Of a DNA stretch of 24,548 nucleotides, positions 1 through 7,684 are shown in pieces; the first letter of the stretch is position 1; every line of letters begins with the position of its first letter. Both the position numbers and the translations under genes were made by a program. The stretch comes from an uncultured Lachnospiraceae bacterium. Lineage in GTDB: Bacteria; Bacillota; Clostridia; Lachnospirales; Lachnospiraceae. Where the stretch lies: the NCBI GenBank assembly GCA_934343915.1, contig CAKRIL010000043.1, positions 1-24,548 of the forward strand, read 5' to 3'. The notes under the pieces were generated by a model. The model searched no databases. It saw only the letters and a program-made list of their open reading frames with translations, and was not told the origin of the DNA.

Positions 1-1206
1 GTGCTTGCGGTCAACCATATAACCCATCTTTCGGGCATCTATAAATAAAGTTTTACCTTTCTGCTTTTTGTTCTTAGAAATAAACCAAAGTGTAACTGGA
101 ATTGTAACGCTGTAAAATAACTGCGTAGGCAGTGCCACGATACCTTCTACAAGGTCAGCCTGAATAATATTCTTTCTGATTTCTCCCTCACCGCTTGATT
201 GAGATGACAACGCACCATTAGCAAGTACAAGACCAATTTTTCCATTCGGTGCAAGATGATGTATCATATGCTGAATCCACGCATAGTTGGCATTTCCTGC
301 TGGTGGCGTTCCATATTTCCATCTAAGATCATCTTTTAACTTGTCTTGTCCCCAATTAGAAAGATTAAATGGTGGATTTGCCATAATAAAATCAGCTTTA
401 AGTGTTTTATGTAAATCATTGAAAAATGTATCCGCCTGATAAGGTCCAAAATCTGCGTCGATACCGCGAATAGCCATATTCATTTTTGCCATCTTCCAAG
501 TATCAGCGTTAGACTCCTGACCATAAACTGCAATTTCGCCACGCTTACCACTATGTGCCTGAATAAACTTTGCACTCTGAACAAACATACCACCTGAACC
601 ACAGCATGGGTCATATACACGACAGTTTTTGAATGGTTTCAAAATAGCAACGATTGTTTTAACGATACTTGCAGGAGTGTAGAACTCGCCACCTTTAACA
701 CCTTCGTATGCTGCAAACTGCTGAATACAATATTCGTATGTTCTACCAAGAAGATCTTTGCTCTCTTCTGTATCGCCCATATCCATATTTGTAAAAAGAT
801 CAACAACCTCGCCCAACACACGCTTATCCAAGTCTGGACTTGCATAATTCTTTGGAAGCACATTTTTAAGAGTTGTATTTTCCTTTTCAATGGCTCTCAT
901 TGCTTCGTCGATAACAGTGCCGATTTCCGGAGTATGCGCTGCCAAGGCAATCTTACTCCAACGAGCGTCCGCCGGTACAAAGAAAATATTATCTTCTGCG
1001 TATGCATCCTTATCATCTTCAAAGCCATCACCCTCTTCAACAAGCTGTTGATACCGTTTTTCAAATGCACTTGATATGTAACGCAGGAAAATAAGCCCTA
1101 CGATAACCTTTCTGTATTCTGCTGCCGGAATATGTCCCCAAAGAACACAAGCCGCATCCCATATTTGTTTTTCAAAACCAATGTTAGCGTTATTTTGAAC
1201 TGCCAT
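1..1206 (-). CDS. hsdM: Type I restriction-modification DNA methyltransferase subunit (HsdM), 3' end cut by window edge
   Basis: This is the N6-adenine methyltransferase subunit of a type I restriction-modification complex. It methylates the site chosen by HsdS and works with HsdR. The reading frame is open from the ATG at 1206 to the window edge, giving 402 codons without a stop. Residues 10-150 resemble the HsdM N-terminal helical domain. The SAM-binding motif I, DPCCGSGGMF, starts at D199, and the catalytic motif IV, NPPF, starts at N277; both are intact. The segment ending FIDARKMGYMV is typical of the domain's later part. An RBS (GAAAGGAA) lies 7 nt before the ATG. The C-terminus and the expected hsdS and hsdR partners lie outside the window to the left. 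Assignment is by motif recognition; the recognition site cannot be told. Confidence 0.95.
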   Translation of the reverse strand, partial: MAVQNNANIGFEKQIWDAACVLWGHIPAAEYRKVIVGLIFLRYISSAFEKRYQQLVEEGDGFEDDKDAYAEDNIFFVPADARWSKIALAAHTPEIGTVIDEAMRAIEKENTTLKNVLPKNYASPDLDKRVLGEVVDLFTNMDMGDTEESKDLLGRTYEYCIQQFAAYEGVKGGEFYTPASIVKTIVAILKPFKNCRVYDPCCGSGGMFVQSAKFIQAHSGKRGEIAVYGQESNADTWKMAKMNMAIRGIDADFGPYQADTFFNDLHKTLKADFIMANPPFNLSNWGQDKLKDDLRWKYGTPPAGNANYAWIQHMIHHLAPNGKIGLVLANGALSSQSSGEGEIRKNIIQADLVEGIVALPTQLFYSVTIPVTLWFISKNKKQKGKTLFIDARKMGYMVDRKH

Positions 1207-1585
1207 TTATAAATTCCTTTCTATTTGTAAATTAACCATCTTATTTGCATATATTCATTTTAAATTACTTACATTATATCTGCCAGTAGAAAATATTTTT
1301 CTATATTTGCCATATTATTATCCTCTTTTCTATAGGGTAACCATCTTTCCCGCATCTAAACTTTCTTATTCATACTATAATTCTACCATAATATATATAA
1401 ATTGTAACCTGACAGAGTAGGCAAATTAACATATTTTTTATGTAACCTATAATTTTTCCAGCATATACAACTTTCAATATATATATCTTACAATACACAC
1501 TTTAATATAAGAAATTGTGTTAAGGATAATAGTAAACAACAAATGGAACCTGCTGCAACACCAAATTAACATCATAGAAACACAA
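1207..1585. other. AT-rich intergenic spacer upstream of hsdM
   Basis: No coding frame of useful length is seen on either strand. The stretch is clearly more AT-rich than the neighbouring genes. It holds a probable hsdM promoter at 1380-1407, TGTAACCT twice near 1404 and 1441, and a short piece at about 1336-1357 that on the minus strand resembles the hsdM codons for DARKM found near position 20. An AT-rich restriction locus beside housekeeping guaA is a common arrangement for accessory DNA, but no integration junction or transposase is visible. Confidence 0.6.
1380..1407 (-). promoter_or_regulatory. Probable sigma-A promoter for hsdM
   Basis: On the minus strand TTACAA (1402-1407) is followed after 16 nt by TAGAAT (1380-1385). 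This would give a leader of about 170 nt before hsdM. The surrounding AT-richness makes chance matches likely, so this is a moderate call. Confidence 0.4.
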
Positions 1586-1626
1586 AAAGTCCGCAAACCC
1601 TTACTTTTACTAGGTTTGCGGACTTT
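1586..1626 (-). terminator. Rho-independent terminator of guaA
   Basis: A perfect 14-bp inverted repeat (arms 1586-1599 and 1613-1626) with a 13-nt loop starts 6 nt after the guaA stop codon. On the minus strand it is followed by a T run (1584-1588 read as A on the plus strand). GC-rich stem plus T tract is the classic intrinsic terminator. Confidence 0.93.
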
Positions 1627-1632
1627 AATTTA

Positions 1633-3261
1633 TTATTCGAACTCAATCGTTCCAGGTGGTTTGCTCGTGAGGTCGTAGAATACTCGGTTGACCCCCCTTA
1701 CCTCGTTTATGATTCGGCTCATGACGGTCTGGAGAACCTCGAATGGTATCTGCGATGATTCGGCAGTCATGAAGTCGATGGTGTTGACTGCACGAAGTGC
1801 AACGGCGTAGTCGTAGGTACGCTCGTCACCCATGACACCTACTGAACGCATGTTGGTGAGTGCTGCGAAGTACTGGTTAGGCATCCATGAAGGTGTGGTG
1901 CCGCGCTTGCTTCTGTAAGCCTCTGCTGCCTTGTCAACTTCCTCGCGGTAGATTGCATCTGCGTCCTGAACAATACGAACCTTCTCGGCGTTGACTTCAC
2001 CGATGATTCTGATTCCGAGACCCGGACCCGGGAATGGCTGACGGAATACAAGACGCTCAGGTATTCCAAGCTCAAGACCTGCCTTGCGGACTTCGTCCTT
2101 GAAGAGGTCACGGAGCGGCTCGATGATTTCCTTGAAATCTACATAATCAGGGAGACCACCTACGTTGTGGTGGGACTTGATTACTGCGGATTCGCCGCCA
2201 AGACCTGACTCAACGACATCCGGGTAGATTGTGCCCTGTGCAAGGAAGTCCACTTTTCCGATTTTCTTTGCTTCTTCCTCGAATACACGGATGAATTCCT
2301 CGCCTATGATTTTACGCTTGTGCTCAGGCTCTGTCACGCCGGCAAGCTTGCTGTAATATCTCTCCTGTGCATTAACTCTGATAAAGTTAAGGTCGAACTG
2401 ACCTGAAGGGCCGAACACTGCCTCTACCTCATCTCCCTCGTTCTTACGCAGGAGACCATGGTCTACGAATACGCAGGTGAGCTGCTTGCCGATTGCTCTT
2501 GACAAAAGACCTGCTGCCACTGAGGAATCCACTCCGCCTGAAAGAGCGAGTAAAACCTTGCCGTCACCTACTTTTTCACGGATGGCTTTTATCGTGTTCT
2601 CAACGAAGGAATCCATCTTCCAGTCGCCGACGCAGCCGCATACATGCTTTACATAGTTCTCAAGCATCTTGGTTCCCTCGAGAGTGTGAAGTACCTCAGG
2701 GTGGAACTGGATTGCGTAGAGCTTCTTTGACTTGTTCTGTGCTGCTGCGACAGGGCAATCAGCCGTATGTGCCACGATTTCAAAGCCCGGAGCAATCTTG
2801 GATATATAGTCAAAATGACTCATCCAGCAGGATGTCACGTTGGTATCGCTCCTGTGGTCATCGCACTTGATTCCCGCAATGTCCGATGCAGGACTTCCCA
2901 CACCGTCAAATAAAGGTGATGTCGTGTCGACAAACACCTCTGTCTTACCGTACTCACGCACCGGTGCCTTCTCGACCTTGCCGCCGAGCACATGCATCAT
3001 AAGCTGTGCTCCATAGCACAGACCAAGAACAGGTATTCCAAGATTAAAAAGCTCCTCCGTGCAGGTTGGTGCTCCCGGCTCATAACAGCTGTTAGGTCCG
3101 CCGGTAAGAATAATTCCCTTCGGATTCATGGCTTTAATCTTATTGATATCCGTCTTGTATGAGTATATCTCACAGTATACGTTACATTCTCTGACACGTC
3201 TTGCAACCAGCTGGTTGTACTGACCGCCGAAGTCAATAACGACTACCATTTCTCTGCTCAT
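1633..3261 (-). CDS. guaA: GMP synthase (glutamine-hydrolysing)
   Basis: GuaA converts XMP, glutamine and ATP to GMP in the cytosol, the last step of guanine nucleotide synthesis. The 542-aa product has an N-terminal class I glutamine amidotransferase domain (nucleophile C82 in GLCYGAQ; H187 and E189 in FHPE). Next comes an ATP-pyrophosphatase domain with PP-loop SGGVDSS at 241-247, and a C-terminal dimerisation domain ending GTIEFE as is usual. The RBS AGGAGG lies about 7 nt before the ATG. It is a little longer than the usual 510-525 residues. The extra length appears to be an insert of about 20 residues at roughly 121-144, between LFDGV and CWMSH in the amidotransferase domain. The gene is followed at once by its own terminator, so it ends its transcription unit. 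Confidence 0.98.
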   Translation of the reverse strand: MSREMVVVIDFGGQYNQLVARRVRECNVYCEIYSYKTDINKIKAMNPKGIILTGGPNSCYEPGAPTCTEELFNLGIPVLGLCYGAQLMMHVLGGKVEKAPVREYGKTEVFVDTTSPLFDGVGSPASDIAGIKCDDHRSDTNVTSCWMSHFDYISKIAPGFEIVAHTADCPVAAAQNKSKKLYAIQFHPEVLHTLEGTKMLENYVKHVCGCVGDWKMDSFVENTIKAIREKVGDGKVLLALSGGVDSSVAAGLLSRAIGKQLTCVFVDHGLLRKNEGDEVEAVFGPSGQFDLNFIRVNAQERYYSKLAGVTEPEHKRKIIGEEFIRVFEEEAKKIGKVDFLAQGTIYPDVVESGLGGESAVIKSHHNVGGLPDYVDFKEIIEPLRDLFKDEVRKAGLELGIPERLVFRQPFPGPGLGIRIIGEVNAEKVRIVQDADAIYREEVDKAAEAYRSKRGTTPSWMPNQYFAALTNMRSVGVMGDERTYDYAVALRAVNTIDFMTAESSQIPFEVLQTVMSRIINEVRGVNRVFYDLTSKPPGTIEFE

Positions 3262-3344
3262 TTCGTATCCTCCTGTATATTTTTTAGAAACAGACGGAGC
3301 ATTCTGCTCTTTGCAGCCGCTTTGCCTATCTGTCTGATAAACTT

Positions 3345-3350
3345 ATTATA
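3345..3350 (-). promoter_or_regulatory. Possible -10 element for guaA
   Basis: On the minus strand a perfect TATAAT lies 84 nt upstream of the guaA start, in the 113-nt gap after the acetyltransferase gene. No good -35 is found at 16-18 nt; TTGATA sits 22 nt upstream, which is too far. The leader between contains CAGAC and GTCTG arms around a small CTGC/GCAG hairpin. The gap is too short for a purine riboswitch plus expression platform, and none was recognised. Confidence 0.35.
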
Positions 3351-3374
3351 TCTTACAATAAACCCACATCTTTA

Positions 3375-3911
3375 TCAAGGGAAAAACACGGGATTTCTGT
3401 CAAGTTTATAATAATCACATGTATATCGGTAGCCGTCCCACTTTCTCACCTCTTCAACGCTGTGCGAATACTTGAAGCCGAGTGCTCTGCACACCGCAGC
3501 CGAGCGTTCATTTTCATGAAAACAGGCGTATATGAACCTGCTGCCGCCAAGCCGGTCGAATGCAAGCTGTACCAAAGCGGCTGTAATTTCCTTGCCGTAG
3601 CCTTTGTTCTGGCATTTTTCCGCCACGCATATGCCGCATTCCTCGAACACGCCCGGAGCTTCCTCCTTTACTCCGCAGAAGCCGACCGCCTCATCATTTT
3701 CCTTAAGGCATACGAAAAAGGCATCAAAGGTCTGTTGAAAACAGATTGTTCTGCTAAGCCGTTCTTTTGCATCCTCAAGTGTAAGCGTGGGCTGCCACAG
3801 CATCGTCGCGGCAATGTTTTCATTCTTCCATACATTATTCCATATATTGTGAAGGTCGGACTCTTTTGCCTTTCTGAGGATAAGGTGCTCTGTTTCAAGT
3901 CTTTCAATCAT
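3375..3911 (-). CDS. GNAT family N-acetyltransferase (RimJ/RimL-like)
   Basis: A 178-aa single-domain GNAT protein that should transfer an acetyl group from acetyl-CoA to an amine; the substrate is unknown. It begins IERLETEHLILRKAKESD, the usual opening of the RimJ/RimL (Acetyltransf_3) group. It has the acetyl-CoA binding segment NKGYGKEI (Q/RxxGxG/A type) near residue 103, then the conserved NERSAAVCRALGFK segment near the C-terminus. Its start overlaps the stop of the upstream DHHW gene by 4 nt (ATGA at 3908-3911). GGAGG lies 7 nt before the ATG, so translational coupling is likely. That link suggests the two products act together, perhaps on an envelope component, but this is inference. 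Confidence 0.9.
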   Translation of the reverse strand: MIERLETEHLILRKAKESDLHNIWNNVWKNENIAATMLWQPTLTLEDAKERLSRTICFQQTFDAFFVCLKENDEAVGFCGVKEEAPGVFEECGICVAEKCQNKGYGKEITAALVQLAFDRLGGSRFIYACFHENERSAAVCRALGFKYSHSVEEVRKWDGYRYTCDYYKLDRNPVFFP

Positions 3912-5428
3912 TGCTGTTCCTCCAGTATGCTTATTAACTGAATGAGCGTTCCGTTCAGGCTGTCGTCAAGTCTTTCGACACATTCGATGACCAAAATATC
4001 AGCTCCGCGGATGTCATCCGCCACATCCTGAATATTGTCCCTGTGTGCAACGCTGATATGTGAAAAATCCCGTTCAAGATACGGCATCATGTAAAGTCGG
4101 AACGAATCACCTATCATGACAAAGCTGCTGTCATTTGCCGCTGTCGATTCCGTACGGTAGACCGCGCTTTTCTCGGTATGAATTATATTAATTTCACCGT
4201 CGGTGTTAAAAAGTTCAACCTCCGGTCTGTAATTCGGAACATGGTCATAGTCTCTCTCGTAATCCTGCCAGCTAAGTCCCGCCGTGATTACAAGTCCCCA
4301 TATGCAACCCTCCTCAGTATATGGCACGCTGTCGGGTTCAACATAATCAAGCCCCATATCCTTATACAACGCCTGTGTGGCAATAAAGCTTCCGTAGTGA
4401 TTCCAATGGGAATCATACTTATAGTATGTACTCATCGTATCCTTTGCTGCACGAAGCTCTTCAATCGGATAGATGATTTTTACCGATGAATTCTGCCTTA
4501 CATAGTCCACGAATCTCGGTATTCTCTTGTATGTATTCTCTATCGCGTAGGTCGGCATATACTCCGAGTATACCTGTTCCTTGTTCGGTGCAACCATGAA
4601 CTCAAGCTGTATTCCGCGGCTGTCACATATCTGCTGCAGCCTGTTCATCAGTGTAAGCTTATCCTTCATCTGCTGTTCGCTCATAATATTGGTTCCGCAG
4701 TAGTAGCCTATACTGTTGTCATAATTGCAGAACATCCAGTCGTCACGTCCGAACACCGTTCCGTTCATTTCACGCGGAGGAAGATAGTTAATATCCCCCG
4801 ACATTTGGCTGTCATTCTGTTCTTCCGAGGATGGAACTTCTGCGTCCGCAGTTCCTGAACTTTCCCTTTCAGCCTCGTCGGTCTCACGCTCAGAGGGCTG
4901 CTCACCCGACGGCTCGGCAACATTCGTTGACGCTTCGCCTGTATCCGATTCCTTTTCACCAGTCTCCTCCGGAGCCGTGCTTGCATTTTCGGCCGAGTTC
5001 CTGGTTGGTTCAGCGGTATTTTCGGTGCCAGGATTATCCGAAGCCTTTTCGTTGTCGGCATATCTGTCGGAATTATTTTTTCCCTCCATAAGCGCAACAA
5101 GAACGGGCTGTACCTGTGAGGAGTACGCCCGTTCAAGTCTGCTGTTAATTCTTCTGTTAAGTGTTATAAGTATGCTTCTGTACGGTGTATGGTCGTTATA
5201 ATAGCTGTCAAGCTCCGCCGTTATTCCCGCAAAATTACTGCCGTCAGGCATTGCGGCAAGCTCCCTGTTCTCACCAAGGTCATAATCAAGCTTTTCCATC
5301 AAGTCCTGATTGTCCTTGCACGCCGCCTTTATTATGAGCCATGACACCTGTGGAAGTATGAGTATTGCAAGGAAAAGAACCATGGACACCATCCGTATTA
5401 CCTTTTTTGTCTTATTCCTGCCAGCCAT
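3908..5428 (-). CDS. Membrane-anchored DHHW / AlgX-AlgJ-like SGNH protein
   Basis: A 506-aa protein with an N-terminal transmembrane anchor (about residues 10-34) and an extracytoplasmic SGNH-hydrolase-like domain. The AlgX/AlgJ-type signatures are visible: YDSHWNHYG with D339 and H341, and GDSF with the likely nucleophile S442. Relatives bind or O-acetylate exported polysaccharides, usually alongside an MBOAT acyltransferase, which is not seen in this window. Residues about 115-212 form an acidic Ser/Glu/Thr/Pro-rich low-complexity linker between the membrane-proximal part and the catalytic-like domain. The RBS AAAGGAG lies 8 nt before the ATG. It sits 67 nt after the HTH-aminotransferase gene and overlaps the GNAT gene by 4 nt. 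Catalytic activity is inferred only from the conserved triad-like residues. Confidence 0.85.
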   Translation of the reverse strand: MAGRNKTKKVIRMVSMVLFLAILILPQVSWLIIKAACKDNQDLMEKLDYDLGENRELAAMPDGSNFAGITAELDSYYNDHTPYRSILITLNRRINSRLERAYSSQVQPVLVALMEGKNNSDRYADNEKASDNPGTENTAEPTRNSAENASTAPEETGEKESDTGEASTNVAEPSGEQPSERETDEAERESSGTADAEVPSSEEQNDSQMSGDINYLPPREMNGTVFGRDDWMFCNYDNSIGYYCGTNIMSEQQMKDKLTLMNRLQQICDSRGIQLEFMVAPNKEQVYSEYMPTYAIENTYKRIPRFVDYVRQNSSVKIIYPIEELRAAKDTMSTYYKYDSHWNHYGSFIATQALYKDMGLDYVEPDSVPYTEEGCIWGLVITAGLSWQDYERDYDHVPNYRPEVELFNTDGEINIIHTEKSAVYRTESTAANDSSFVMIGDSFRLYMMPYLERDFSHISVAHRDNIQDVADDIRGADILVIECVERLDDSLNGTLIQLISILEEQQ

Positions 5429-5495
5429 GCTTCTTCTCCTTTAACCTCTTATTAGTCCTCGTTTTACCCTGATACAACATATATCGGCAAAAGTC

Positions 5496-7088
5496 TTACT
5501 GATGATAAGTCTGTAAAAATTCGCCAAGCTTTCCGAGTGCCTCATCAAGCACCTCAACTCTCGGCAGATACACAATTCTGAAATGGTCAGGCTGCTTCCA
5601 GTTGAAGCCGCCGCCGTGAACAAGAAGTACCTTCTTTTCCTTAAGAAAATCGTATGCGAACTTCTCATCATTTGTGATATTGAACTTTTTGACATCAATC
5701 TTAGGAAATGCGTAAAATGCAGCCTTAGGCTTCACAACGCTGAGTCCCGGGATATCGTTAATCGCCTTGTACATGAACTCTCTCTGCTCGTAGATACGTC
5801 CGCCCGGAACAATGTAGTTCTTAACGCTCTGATATCCGCCAAGTGCAGTCTGAACGATTGACTGTGCAGGAACATTTGAGCAAAGACGCATGTTGGAGAG
5901 CATGTTGATACCCTCGATATAATCCTTTGCAACTTCCTTATTTCCGCTTAAAATCATCCATCCTACTCTGAATCCTGCTATCATATGTGACTTTGACAGT
6001 CCGCTGAAGGTTACACAGAACACATCCGGTGCAAGGGAAGCTATTGAGATATGCTCTCCATCGTCCATAACAAGTCTGTCATATATCTCATCCGAAAAAA
6101 TGATAAGCTGATTCTCTCTTGCAATCCGAACTATCTGCTCCAATACCTCCTTCGGGTAAAGTGCTCCCGTAGGATTGTTAGGATTAATTATTACGATAGC
6201 CTTTGTCTTTGAATTGACCTTCTTCTTGATATCGTCTATATCAGGGTTCCAGTCAGACTGCTCATCACACAGATAATGTACTACTTTTCCTCCTGCAAGT
6301 GTGGCTGTCGCTGTCCATAAAGGATAGTCAGGTGAAGGTATCAGAATCTCATCACCGTCATCCAGCAATGCCTGCATGCTCAAGTTGATAAGTTCGCTGA
6401 CACCGTTGCCTGTGTAAATATCATTGATTTCAACATTCGGAATATTCTTAAGCTGTGCATACTGCATTATTGCTTTTCTTGCCGAGAAAAGACCCTTCGA
6501 ATCTGAATAGCCCTCGCAGTCTGTAAGCTGCTGTCTCATATCATAGACAACCTCCTCCGGTGCTCTGAACCCGAACGGTGCCGGATTTCCGATGTTGAGC
6601 TTAAGGATATGCATTCCCGCATCAGCCATTCGGTTGGCCTCCTCAACAACAGGACCTCTTACATCATATAATACATTATCAAGCTTAGATGATTTTGAAA
6701 ACTGTCTCATAACATTCTCTCCCATATTCTCCGCATATGTTTCAGATGCTTTAGATGTTTCATATGCTTTATTTGAACTTACTTTTATATTCGAATCTTC
6801 TTTTATATCTGAACTTTCTTTTCTGCTTGAACTTCTTGCTTTTTCTGTCTCAGCTTCCGCATCCGCCGCTCCTGAAAGCCAGTTATCGTCCACCTCAAGT
6901 GTTCTTGCGAGCACATTTAAGATATCCTTTCTCGGCTCGCTCTTGCCACTGAGATACTGACTCATGTGGCTCTTGCCGATGCGTACACCATATTCACGGC
7001 CAATAGGCTCCGCAAGACGAATTACATCTACCTGCTTATACCCCTTGGCCTCCATCGCCTCTTTAAGTCTCTGTGCTATACCGGACAT
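5496..7088 (-). CDS. XRE-type helix-turn-helix fused to class I aminotransferase
   Basis: About 530 aa. Residues 2-70 form an XRE/lambda-repressor-like HTH (VIRLAEPIG..YGVRIGKSHMSQYLSG). Residues about 75-130 are a Ser/Lys/Glu-rich linker. The rest is a fold-type I PLP aminotransferase of the AlaA/AspC-like group, with NPNNPTGALYP, SDEIYDRL and the Schiff-base lysine K366 in SGLSKSHMIAGFRVGW. The enzyme part looks intact, so it is probably an alanine/aspartate-type transaminase that can also bind DNA or a partner. An ATG 21 nt upstream (7109) is in frame, but it has no RBS; AAGGAGG lies just before 7088, so I choose 7088. This is not a MocR protein, which carries a GntR-type winged helix instead. 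It is expected to be read from the promoter at 7476-7504, with a long leader containing a palindromic element. Confidence 0.92.
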   Translation of the reverse strand: MSGIAQRLKEAMEAKGYKQVDVIRLAEPIGREYGVRIGKSHMSQYLSGKSEPRKDILNVLARTLEVDDNWLSGAADAEAETEKARSSSRKESSDIKEDSNIKVSSNKAYETSKASETYAENMGENVMRQFSKSSKLDNVLYDVRGPVVEEANRMADAGMHILKLNIGNPAPFGFRAPEEVVYDMRQQLTDCEGYSDSKGLFSARKAIMQYAQLKNIPNVEINDIYTGNGVSELINLSMQALLDDGDEILIPSPDYPLWTATATLAGGKVVHYLCDEQSDWNPDIDDIKKKVNSKTKAIVIINPNNPTGALYPKEVLEQIVRIARENQLIIFSDEIYDRLVMDDGEHISIASLAPDVFCVTFSGLSKSHMIAGFRVGWMILSGNKEVAKDYIEGINMLSNMRLCSNVPAQSIVQTALGGYQSVKNYIVPGGRIYEQREFMYKAINDIPGLSVVKPKAAFYAFPKIDVKKFNITNDEKFAYDFLKEKKVLLVHGGGFNWKQPDHFRIVYLPRVEVLDEALGKLGEFLQTYHQ

Positions 7089-7148
7089 ATTGCCTCCTTG
7101 CGCTGACATCGTTATTCGTCAAAATATGCTGTTTTCTTATGTGTATTC

Positions 7149-7365
7149 CATGTAAGGATTATGCATATCAGCTCCGTTGTACGAAGCCGGTTGTTCTAAT
7201 GACTCTGAAAAAATAATCTCTGCTCCCGCCATCGCTGCAAAATCAGCCATCCATGGCTGTTTGCAGCTCAGCCGGCATCCATGCCGTCTGTGGCTGTGCA
7301 ATTAGCAGAGTCCTAAGAACAACTACGCTTCTCCCAAAAGTCGTGATATGCATAATCCTTACATG
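7149..7365. repeat. Long palindromic element 1 (217 bp, multi-hairpin)
   Basis: The outer arms 7149-7170 and 7344-7365 are perfectly complementary over 22 bp. Inside them are two conserved segments, 7171-7187 and 7327-7343, shared with the element at 7538-7655. Then comes an imperfect inner stem (for example GACTCTG 7201-7207 with CAGAGTC 7306-7312) and two tip hairpins. These are CTGCAAA/TTTGCAG enclosing CAGCCAT-CC-ATGGCTG (7235-7266), and CGGCAT-CC-ATGCCG (7273-7286). Both tips share CATCCATG. No open reading frame is inside. It lies in the presumed 5' leader of the HTH-aminotransferase gene. It could be a structured RNA or a mobile palindromic repeat; I recognise no named family. Confidence 0.88.
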
Positions 7366-7475
7366 TCATACACTGTGAGTTCTTCATGAATCCTAGACGA
7401 ATATTTTGATACCTCGATTATTAAATAATTAAAATGCCAAATAAAGTTTCAAGATTATTTCTTACTTCTTACGCT

Positions 7476-7504
7476 ATAATATCACACCGCCCGATTAAGT
7501 TCAA
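7476..7504 (-). promoter_or_regulatory. Sigma-A promoter for the HTH-aminotransferase transcript
   Basis: On the minus strand TTGAAC (7499-7504) is followed after exactly 17 nt by TATTAT (7476-7481). Transcription from here would run through palindromic element 1 before reaching the HTH-aminotransferase start, a leader of about 380 nt. The spacing and match are good for Firmicutes; it is a sequence call only. Confidence 0.6.
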
Positions 7505-7537
7505 GTTTAAATTGAACAAGTTCAAAATATTCTTCAT

Positions 7538-7655
7538 GTGCATAATCGTATATGTTTATGCACGTCTGCGACTATGGGAGAAGCTTAGTATTTCTCCCCC
7601 TCCCCTTAGCTTCGTACATCGGAGCCAGCGTGTATAAACATATCGCATTATGCAC
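7538..7655. repeat. Long palindromic element 2 (118 bp), related to element 1
   Basis: The outer arms 7538-7564 and 7629-7655 are complementary at 23 of 27 positions. Inside, on the plus strand, CGACTATGGGAGAAGC (7569-7584) and GCTTCGTACATCGGAGC (7609-7625) match the minus-strand sequence of element 1 almost exactly (CGACTTTTGGGAGAAGC and GCTTCGTACAACGGAGC). The outer stems and the apical part differ. GAAGCT pairs with AGCTTC and closes a pyrimidine-rich loop. It lies 29 nt beyond the stop of the YitJ-type gene, so it might also end or protect that transcript, although no strong T tract follows. Confidence 0.85.
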
Positions 7656-7684
7656 TTACACTCATTTCATGCACCTTGATAAAA

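Noticed and set aside
2493..2870. Open frame of 125 codons opposite guaA
   Set aside because: It lies wholly inside the well-supported guaA gene and encodes an Arg/Ser-rich sequence without family likeness; a shadow frame.
3462..3941. Open frame of 159 codons on the plus strand
   Set aside because: Antisense to the GNAT gene and the end of the DHHW gene, both with clear motifs and RBSs.
4765..5136. Frame over the low-complexity linker of the DHHW gene
   Set aside because: It is an out-of-frame reading of the Ser/Glu-rich linker and has no domain.
7149..7655. Insertion sequence or CRISPR array
   Set aside because: No transposase frame, no target duplication, and no regular repeat-spacer spacing; the units are palindromic and only two in number.
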